Source of the DNA: Heloderma charlesbogerti
Taxonomy: Eukaryota > Chordata > Lepidosauria > Squamata > Helodermatidae
Direction: 5' to 3'
Assembly (NCBI GenBank): GCA_026122225.1
Contig: JANEZZ010002353.1
Span: forward strand, 186,001-250,000
DNA length: 64,000 nt
Part shown: in pieces, positions 56,573 to 64,000 of the stretch
How the letters are laid out: every line of letters begins with the position of its first letter
Numbering within the stretch: the stretch's first letter is position 1
Position numbers and translations under genes: made by a program
Notes under the pieces: generated by a model
The model's database searches: none
Told to the model about the DNA's origin: nothing
Seen by the model: the letters and a program-made list of their open reading frames with translations, nothing else

Positions 56573-56705
56573 ATTCAGTTTCACATGTATGGCTTTAATC
56601 AGCATTAAAGTGATAGGCCAAACAGACCTAAAAACCAGTCCTCGGAGCCCAGCCTACATCGTCAGGCTGCAATGATTAAACCATGCTCTAAGAAGCTGGT
56701 AATTG
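56573..56705. other. Spacer between the two L1 fragments
   Basis: Unique sequence, nothing recognised. Confidence 0.4.
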
Positions 56706-57935
56706 GAGGTAAATTGCATCATCCAGAATTTGCACCACACAACAATTTTGTGCTTGTTAGCAGCAAAAGTTTATAGGGTTTTTTTATTTAACTGATAAAG
56801 TGGAACCTCTCCCCTGTGCAGATGCTTTAAAAAGAATTGAACCAACTGTGCTATCATTTTATCAGTATCTGCAGCTGTATCACTTTCTTGGCCTGAATCA
56901 CATTAAAAAGGCAGCCAAATGCCCACTGTCTTCTTTTGAATCTTTTATAGAAGCTGCTGTTAGTTCAAATAAAGGTTTGATATCTATTTATAAAAACCTA
57001 CCAATGCCATTATTGGATGACAAGACATCCTATGTATGGGCATGGGAGACTGACTTAGGTGAGTCTTTGGAAGAAGATTATTGGCAGTATATTTCGACTT
57101 CTTTTGCATCTTTATCAATCAACAGTGATATAAAGGAAGCACAGTACAAAGTTCTGAGTAGATTAGGAGTACATAACACCTGCAATGATTCATCTAATAC
57201 ATCCAGATTATAGTCAATATTGTTGGAAGGGGTGTGGCCACATTGGTACACACTTCTTCTTTAGTGGGAATGTTCTACAATGTGGGAGTTTGGGAACATG
57301 GTTGCTGATTACTGTCAAGAATTTCTTCGTGTTAGACCACTGGTAACTCCTGAAGCAATGCTGCTTCTTGAACCTCATGATCCTGGATTCCTGTATAAAG
57401 ATCTTCTTAAGCAATTGTATACAGCTGCAAAGTTATGTATAGCGTGTAACTGGAAGTCTCCAAAGGAGCCAACTAAAGAGCAGTGGATTAATAAAATTTG
57501 GGAGACTATGAGTATGTATAAACTTACTCAGCAAGTGCAGCAAGCAAGGAATACTAACTTAAAGAATATTATGGCACCATGGTTTCCATTCATTTCCTAT
57601 GTAAAGCACTTCAGACTTTGGATAAAGTTCCAACCAACTACAGTTGCCTACATTCTTTTCTGATTAATACACACATATACACAAATTGATATACACTTGC
57701 ACACAGTCCTTTTATATGTTGTATAACTTGTATTTTTACTTTCATTAGGTACTGAGCTCCTGCTTAAGCCATTTTACTGTAGATGTACCATAAACATATC
57801 AGTTATAGACTAAGATTTATAGTTAGTGAATTCCTTTGTTTCTTCAGTGATTTTGATTTAGTATTACATACACTCTCCTTTATTTTGTCAACCTTGTATT
57901 TCAAAATAAAATAAAATGTCATGGGATTAAAAAAA
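56706..57935 (+). mobile_element. L1 ORF2 C-terminal fragment and 3' UTR
   Basis: The frames give LKRIEPTVLSFYQYLQLYHF, EEDYWQYI, then after a shift HDPGFLYKDLLKQLYTAAKL, CNWKSPKEPTKEQWINKIWE and LTQQVQQAR, the usual L1 C-terminal series. It ends in AAAATAAAATAAAATGTCATGGG and poly-A. 56706-57065 is a diverged direct repeat of 56160-56525. Confidence 0.8.
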
Positions 57936-57940
57936 GGCTA

Positions 57941-58008
57941 CTCAAAAGTAAGTCCCATTGAATTCAGTGGGGCTTACTCCCAGATTCATGGGTATAGGAT
58001 TGCAGCCC
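57941..58008. mobile_element. Palindromic MITE, GCAATCC group (left-truncated)
   Basis: AAGTAAGTCCCATTGAATTCAGTGGGGCTTACTCCC is self-complementary. The right arm is GGTATAGGATTGCAGCCC followed by TAA. Confidence 0.7.
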
Positions 58009-58011
58009 TAA

Positions 58012-58436
58012 ACAGTCTGGGGCCAAGACAATACCTTAAAGCCCACTTCCTTCCACACAGGCCTACCTGCCTTGTGACTTAGATCATCTTCTGAGGCCAA
58101 TATCTGAAATATTGGGAGTGGCTAGGCAAGACGGGGCCTTTTACAGTGGTGGCATCTACTCTGTGGAGGTCTCTCCCACACGAAACCTTCCTTGGCTCCA
58201 TCACTGCTGTCTGGAGAGCACATGACAGGTTGAGACATGGTTGTTTCAGAGGGTATTTGAGACTGCAGAGAATTATTTACCCTCTCCCTATGCCTTTGTT
58301 GCATTTCCTTATGCAGCTGTACTTCATGACTCTTGTTTTATTACAGTCTTGCATGTATGTCTTTATTGCTGCAAGCTGCCTTGTGGATTGCAAAGACAGA
58401 AAGGCACGGTATGAGTATGAAAAATAAAGTAAGTAG
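58012..58436 (+). mobile_element. L2-type LINE, ORF2 C-terminus and 3' end
   Basis: LGPRQYLKA (near the start) and, after a shift, GPFTVVASTLWRSLPHETF give the conserved L2 C-terminal motif. The 3' end is AAGCTGCCTTGTGG ... AGGCACGGTATGAGTATG then AAAATAAAG. The plus frame 58146-58427 belongs to this element. Confidence 0.7.
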
Positions 58437-59030
58437 ATATAAATGTGCATGTGTGTTTAAATGTCACTGCATATTCACCTGGGAGAATGGCTGCGATTCC
58501 TCCCCTGTCTCCTCAGCAGAGGATGGCACCACTAGGCCAGGGATTTGGGAAAAGCACACATGTGCCAAAGCCAGGAGCAAAGCAAAGCTGGCTCAGTGAC
58601 CTGTGCGCTGAGTGGCTTCATCTGCCTTTTGTCCTCCCCAGTGGGAGAAGGCACAGGGCAGGCAAAGCTGCCCCAGCTGCAGTGGCTTCACTGCATGTTG
58701 GGTTCCCCTGGCCACAACCTCAGATGTCATTCAGCCCATAGGGGGCTGGGTGAGACCTCATCCAACCTGCCACCCAGAAGTAGTTCCCCAGCTTGCTCTA
58801 GGCTCACTGTATTCAAGAGTTCAGCACCGACTGGAATGTGTTAGAGTGAACACACACTATTTGGAAGGAGAGGTGGTGGAGTTATTCCTGACGCTGTTTA
58901 AAGCATCCTCTGATTTCAATCAAGTAATTCTCTTTACCATCAGCCACAAGCTCTGTGAATCATGCATCAAAATGCGTCACTCGTAATAGTGACGTGGGAG
59001 ATAATTTGAGACACGCAGACCAGGATGCTT
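58437..59030. other. Unique sequence; 58840-59000 a candidate conserved segment
   Basis: 58840-59000 has AATCAAGTAATTCTC, GTGAATCATGCATCAAAATGCG and GTAATAGTGACGTGGG, high complexity and no repeat similarity. Several plus frames overlap 58445-58986, with no domain. No exon is claimed. Confidence 0.3.
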
Positions 59031-59034
59031 TCCA

Positions 59035-59240
59035 CGCCGGGAGGTTTGTTTGCCCCTTCCCTGATGTTGTTTAAATACAAAGTGAAAACCATGCTCTTTC
59101 CATTGGTCTTTTGGCATGGATAATTTATTTTTAATTTGATGGTATCCTATTGTTTTGTTTTTAACACTAACCACCTTGGAGGTCCCCACTGATGAGACAG
59201 AAAGCGTGGCGTATTCAATATTTTTTATCTTATCTATTAA
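59035..59240 (+). mobile_element. L2-type LINE 3' end fragment
   Basis: TTGTTTAAATACAAAGTGAAAACC, TTTTGGCATGG, and CTAACCACCTTGGAGGTCCCCACTGATGAGACAGAAAGCG fit the L2 tail. No open frame. Confidence 0.5.
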
Positions 59241-59406
59241 TCGTGAACTCAGTTCTCTAAGTGCCTATCCTTATGTAGCCAAAATGGCACCATCCTTGCA
59301 GAGCAAACTCAGAAGGTAGGCATGCTAAAAGGATGGATTTATTTCCCACACTTCCACTCCACATTTACAAACAAGTTGGGGAGTGGGGGCTCTAATCCGT
59401 ACACAG

Positions 59407-59771
59407 CAGGGGTGGAGAACCACTTTCAGCCCAAAGTCTAAATTTTTTGAGAAGCTCTCAGGGGCTGCATTCCAGTGGCTGGCAGGGCTGAAGGAAAAAA
59501 GGGGCAGGCAGAAGCAGCAGGGCCAAGGATATCAAAATATGCAAAATACCAGCATATTTAAGCTTAAAACTCTTACAACTAGTAACCAATACTTAGCAGA
59601 GGTGTTTCCATGTTTTTTTAGAATGGGGAAAAAAACTGCACAAAAGCTGGGAAACCACCAAACAATCAATGGTTGGGGGAAAGGGGCTGCACATCTGGAG
59701 AACCATGGAGGGCTGCATTGGGAGCCCAGGCAGGTTGGATTTGGCCCCCAAGCCTGAACGTCTGCATCCCG
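59407..59771. mobile_element. hAT-type MITE, 365 bp
   Basis: Ends CAGGGGTGGAGAACC ... TTCAGCCCAAAG and CTTGGGGGCC-complement ... GCATCCCG are imperfect inverted repeats. Flanks GTACACAG and ATATATAG differ only by transitions (five of eight identical). The interior has AGCTCTCAGGGGCTGCATTCC. Confidence 0.65.
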
Positions 59772-59899
59772 ATATATAGTAGAGAAGCAAGGGATGCCTT
59801 ACTCCATCTTCTTTGCCAGCATGGCAATGCAAAGACCAGTGAGGTGGTCCATGGGCCAGTCCATGTAGGACTGCTTGCACACACCTTCACAGTCCTGGA

Positions 59900-60319
59900 T
59901 AGAGATGTACGGATGTAAAACCCGTTCTGTCTTCATTTTGCAGTTTGTCAGGTGCCTTTTGTTCCATCATCCGCTCATTCACAGAATCGGATTTTTCCCC
60001 CATTTCCCAAATTTGTGCAAATTCACATTTGCACAAATCTGCACTAGCAAAAATGCACAAATCCCCCCCCCAAAATGTGTAAATCCTCCCCAAATGTGCA
60101 AATCTCCCCAAATTGTACATTTTGATGCTTTAGCCTATTTAAGTTTTACGTATTTTTCTAGGACTAAATTTGCATAAAATTCTGGAAAGTAAAAAAAACA
60201 ACTGGTTGGCAATCTGTGGAATCCATGTGACTCAGGAAAAGCCGGTTCACTGCGAAATCCACGGATTCATAGAAATCTGAACTTATTTGATTCCGCTGTA
60301 GATTCCTCCAACATTCCTA
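59900..60319. mobile_element. TAGGGATGT-family hAT element e, 420 bp
   Basis: Ends TAGAGATGTACGG and CAACATTCCTA. Flanks GTCCTGGA (59892-59899) and GGCCTGGG (60320-60327) match at five to six of eight. The interior has AAATGTGCAAATC(CCCCC) units. It is the reverse-oriented sister of element b. Confidence 0.7.
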
Positions 60320-61131
60320 GGCCTGGGTCCTAAACCAGCTTAAATCCAAATTTTCTGGCTGAACTAACTGATGGATGGAGCCAGGAATTGCTTAGTGCAT
60401 GGTTGGTGTTGGTGGCGGTAGTGTTGTTAATGGGAAGTACAGAGTCTTTGAGTTTTCTCTGGGCTTTTTGGCCCAGCTACAGCAAAATGCAGAAGAAGAA
60501 ACCCAGTTCTCTGAAGCTTGGATGAGAGAGAGAGACTTCATTGACTTCTTTATTTATATATTTTATTTTTTAATTAAAAAATAAATGTTATCTTGATACA
60601 TCTCTTTGCAGCCTTTGGGCAAAAATGCACCCTTTAACAAGACTATAGGAAACACGATGCTTATCTAAATCTTGGCACAATGGGCTGGAAAATAAATGCA
60701 ATATTTCTCCTGAAAAGGTTTTCCTCTTAATTCTATGGCTTGCTCTCTCTGGATGCTAAAGATGTTTCAGTGCTCCTAAAACTAACTGCCTAACAAAACG
60801 GGAGAAATGGATTCAAAGCAGAACCCCCCCGAATGCTCTGATGTTTTTGTAGAGTGCTTGACATCTAAAATGTCCTTGAGCCAACCCAGATTTTATTAAG
60901 AGATCGAGCTAAATGTAAATTCCCATCTTACATTTTGAACTCTGGTTCAAAAGTACTTGTCTTTAAATACTAGGGTTGCAACATTTGGGTAAATCCCACT
61001 GAACTCAATGGAACTCACCTCTGACTAAACTTGCTTTTATGCATTTATTTAATTAGTGAGATTAATTTATTTAAAGCTTCTTGAGCAGGTTGAGCCCTCT
61101 AAATACTTACCACCTCATTGCATATGTAGAC
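60320..61131. other. Unique sequence with MITE scrap
   Basis: 60970-61030 (AAATCCCACTGAACTCAATGGAACTCACC) is a fragment of the palindromic GCAATCC group. Otherwise nothing recognised. Confidence 0.4.
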
Positions 61132-61643
61132 TCAAGATGCTTGAGGAATTCAATCTTCACAAATTCCAGCTGAGCTGCATCTCCTATCTGCATCTCCCAG
61201 ACTAATATCCAGATCAGAACTTAGTTATTCAGCAACTTTCACTTTTCCTGAATGTTCTCAGCTCAAATAAATCGAAATATGGTTTTAAATGTGCATTTTG
61301 AGAGAAAGTAATTTTGAAATGCACATTCTGAGAGAAAGCTTATTTAAAAATATGTTTTAGATACATATTTAAATGAAAAGTTTTGTGGAGATGTTTTTTG
61401 TTTGTTTTAATTGCAGATACATTCCAAAATGGGGTGGAACAGACCTATGGGAGAACAAAATGAGAAAATGACATGGGTCTGTATCCAAACTTAGCCGTGC
61501 TTTGAGTAGGCCCATTGAAATCAATGGGACTTAGTCATGATTAATGTAACTTGCCCTATTGATTTCAATGCGTCTACTTGAAGCATGACAAAGTCTGTTT
61601 ATGTAGCCCATGAACTGGAAATAGAGTGATTTGCCCATCCCTA
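61132..61643. mobile_element. TAGGGATGT-family hAT element g, about 512 bp
   Basis: The left end GATGCTTGAGGAATTC matches element f, and the right end is GCCCATCCCTA. Flanks ATGTAGAC and ACATAGAC match at six of eight. The interior has ATGCACATTCTGAGAGAAAG-type duplications. A smaller palindromic repeat (61490-61595, CCCATTGAAATCAATGGG) is nested inside. Confidence 0.6.
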
Positions 61644-62860
61644 ACATAGACCAGGCGCAAGTTAAAAATATAAAGTGTGAATAGGCCCTCAGTTATGACA
61701 AATTATTAAACCCTAATACTCAACTCATTGCATAGCTGTCTTGGGGGAAGTGCAACGAATGCACTCACACACCCTGGCGCTGGGAGCTGCTCCAGACCCC
61801 ACTTCTCCACTGACTGCCATCATGGTTCTAGTGTGATATTGAAGAACAGTTGATGGAAGCATAGACTTACTGTAGGCTCCTAGCAACCTCTGCTGTATTG
61901 ATAGCAGTCATGAGTCTTGATACATCCGCTCATTGCCACCTGCATTGCACACATTGGTGCAACAGCTTCCTGTTCCTTTTCTGCAGAGGGGAGCAGCCCT
62001 GTCAGTGTCAGTGTGGGCTCCAGGTTTTCAAGGGCTCTTTCTCAAGATACCCTCAGTACTCTCTTAGTGAGCTAACCTCCTTCTTGGAAACCACTGCCCA
62101 TTTTCTAGCCCTCCTCTTCTGGGCCCAATCCAGACCATCACCCAAATGGAGAGTGCGAGGATGCTGCTTTGTCTCCTCACTCTTGACACTGCTTGTATGC
62201 TTGGAGAAGGCAGATGAATAGGCAGCAAAAATGAGGAGGAGGAGCAGGTCCTACTGGCAACTGGCAATGTGCCCCCAAAGGGGTCTGGGCCTTGGCAGAT
62301 GCCCAAAGATACCAACCCCTGGGACTGGCTCTGATCTCATTGCATGCATCCCTCTGGCACACAGATCCGCTTCCTCTGCCGATGTGAACAGGGAAGCACC
62401 AGAGTTTTGGACTGCAGCCACAGTCCACTGGGCAGCTAAAGGCATCCCTACATATTTGCCCCTGCAGCCTTGGCCAGGGCAAGTTCCATAACCAAACCAC
62501 TATGTTCGGGCAGAGTGGCACCAGAGCCAGCTCTTCCTGCCATTCTTGTTTGGGCCCCCTCTCACAGTTCCTCAGGTCACCTTTCGGAAGCTTCCTTCCT
62601 GCTGGGTCTGAGCCTCGCAGCTCCAAAAGCAACTCTAGATTTGCAGGAAAGCCTAACATCTGCTCCATGTTTTTCCCCATCCCCAGACATAGCCCTCTGC
62701 TCTTTATAATGGTAGAACACCAACATCCCACCTTTTGAACACCCCATAAAAATGCTTTGCTTCAGCCCATACCCAATTAAGCACTGGTTACAGAAGAAAA
62801 CTATGCTGGTGGGGAGACACCCCCTCCCTTTTTGGCAGTTGCAGCTCTGAACCCATTTCA
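61644..62860. other. GC-richer unique sequence
   Basis: The minus frame at 62177-62731 (184 codons) is the longest non-repeat frame in the window, but its composition is unremarkable and I see no domain. It is not called as a gene. Confidence 0.35.
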
Positions 62861-63210
62861 AAGCTCAGGATAATATAATCATAATGGCAAGATAATGAAC
62901 GGACTTCTCCAACACAGTCCGTTCACTAAAGCGCCTCTTCCTCCCAGTGCTGTCGGAAGCTGAGTCTGTGTACATCTCCAGAGCCTCAGATTTCTAAGCA
63001 TGCAATCTCATTTGGAGGGGAGCTCATTCTCCAGGGTATCTGTGGAGAGGGTGTACACATGGCATTGGAAAGGAAAAAATTGTTTACACTGGGTCTCCTT
63101 GCCCCGCAGTGTAGGTACCGCACCAGTCGATTTCTTAAGGCACAAAGTGCAGGTGAATCCAGTTTATATATTGTCTGGGGGGGGGGGCGTGTTCTCTCTT
63201 TCTCACACTC
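62861..63210 (-). other. Candidate 3' UTR of the AT-hook exon
   Basis: The sequence downstream (minus) of the stop is non-repetitive for several hundred bases apart from a C/G run at 63177-63187. No AATAAA-type poly-A signal was pinned down, so the left limit is arbitrary. Confidence 0.3.
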
Positions 63211-63459
63211 TTAACTTGATACTGTCTCCCCCGGGGAGCTTTCTGCTGTGTCTTTAGGAGATTCTTCTGTCTCTGAGGAGGCATCCAACTGCTCCTTGGT
63301 CAATTTGCACTCTTCCGTAGTCTGGCCTTCCTCCAATGCTAGTTTCTGAGTTTGGCTGTTCATCTTCTCTTCTGCTTCTATCTCTTCTGAGGTGGGAATT
63401 GAGTTTTTCTTGGGGCGGCCTTTGGGCTTCGTGGGAGCTTCTTGCCCACCTTTCAGGAC
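63211..63459 (-). CDS. Terminal coding exon of an AT-hook protein (partial gene)
   Basis: On minus, an acceptor (CTAATGTGTTTTTGCTCTAG) precedes an open segment of 82 codons that ends in TAA at 63213-63211. Residues 11-18 read KPKGRPKK, an AT-hook core (G-R-P flanked by basic residues) of the type that binds the AT-rich minor groove. After it the tail is acidic and Ser/Thr/Glu-rich, ending SSPGETVSS, like many chromatin-associated C-termini. The frame at the acceptor is phase 0 if codon 1 is GTC. Upstream exons would lie right of the window. I do not recognise the gene. A chance open segment is possible, but acceptor, hook, charge pattern and stop together favour a real exon. Confidence 0.55.
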   Translation of the reverse strand, partial: VLKGGQEAPTKPKGRPKKNSIPTSEEIEAEEKMNSQTQKLALEEGQTTEECKLTKEQLDASSETEESPKDTAESSPGETVSS

Positions 63460-64000
63460 CTAGAGCAAAAACACATTAGTGTTTACCACTGTTTAGAAAT
63501 TATATAGTACAAGACAGAGACAGACAAAGCTATCACTTTCACATTCTTTCAGTCCCCCCTCCATCTTACATTTCTTTCATCCCATTTCCACATCAGTTTC
63601 AATATTTCAAAAGGTCCACATGAAAATTATATTTATTTTCATGCATATTTTTCCTAATACACATTGCATTTGTGTATACAATTCTGTCACATATATACAT
63701 TTTTTTTCAAGCAATTTCCTCTACCATGCACATTTTGGTTCCGTTTTAGGTGGGCTATTAAAGGCATTTTGTTCTGCATGGCTTTAAAAATGTATTAACT
63801 CCACACTATTCTCTTCTGCTCTTGTTTCTGCTGTGGGTGATGTTTTACATTGTTTTAGGTTTAAATTGTTAAGTTGCTTTGGGGTATCTTTTTGGGCTGA
63901 AAGGCGAGTCATAGGTTTATACATAAAAAAATAAAAACCATAGTTTTGTACATTTTCACTAATATATGCTTTTTGAGCACGTTTCCCTAATATACACATT
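63460..64000. repeat. Intron-side sequence with ATGCA-(T)n array
   Basis: From about 63640 there are degenerate units such as CATATTTTTCCTAATACACATT-like words (TTTCCTAATA-A-CA-TT), resembling the array at 51605-51850. No family ends are visible, so this may be a truncated TAGGGATGT-type element running off the window. Confidence 0.4.

Noticed and set aside
61898..62221. 107-codon plus frame as an exon
   Set aside because: No domain, and no convincing acceptor/donor pair was seen.
62177..62731. 184-codon minus frame as a gene
   Set aside because: GC-richer unique DNA, no domain, no splice or conservation evidence, and other frames overlap it.

Overview
This 64 kb window is a gene-poor stretch of vertebrate nuclear DNA, almost certainly from a squamate reptile and more likely a lizard. 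The assignment rests on the repeat mix. Two full-length BovB (RTE) LINEs sit among CR1, L2 and L1 LINEs, tRNA-derived SINEs with a MIR-like core, and many short hAT and PIF/Harbinger elements, including the 'ACTACAACTCCCAT' hairpins and the 'GCAATCCTATGCA' palindromes. No prokaryotic gene organisation is present, and almost every open frame longer than 60 codons is either transposon-derived or a chance frame. All family names come from reading motifs and were not checked by a database search.

Layout. 1-6.1 kb holds a decayed retroelement-like block, an antisense L2 LINE split by a Harbinger MITE, and a second copy of the retroelement tail. 7-14.2 kb holds CR1 with BovB scraps, hAT hairpins, three Harbinger MITEs (one split by a truncated BovB) and another LINE 3' end. 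14-26 kb is mostly unique AT-rich DNA with hAT, Harbinger and foldback elements, a 290-bp purine-rich minisatellite and a three-level nest near 24.2-25.0 kb. 26.8-30.0 kb is BovB copy 1. 30-44 kb is largely unique DNA with scattered MITEs, SINEs and a large foldback. 45.0-50.1 kb holds an 873-bp hAT element filled with alternating palindromes, followed by an L1 that hosts BovB copy 2. 55.8-58.4 kb carries two tandem L1 fragments and an L2 end. 59-64 kb carries more hAT elements and the only candidate host coding exon.

That exon is on the minus strand near 63.2-63.5 kb. It looks like the terminal exon of an AT-hook protein: acceptor, 82 codons, stop and non-repetitive downstream sequence. The rest of the gene would lie to the right of the window. 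Everything left of about 62.8 kb reads as intergenic or intronic DNA.

The strongest unusual signal is a hAT-like non-autonomous family whose ends read TAGGGATGT...ACATCCCTA and which is bounded by 8-bp target-site duplications. Seven copies could be delimited. Their ends are shared, but their interiors are different degenerate tandem arrays. In one copy (44984-45856) the interior is an alternating series of two unrelated palindromes. Several insertions can be dated relative to each other because both target duplications are still readable.
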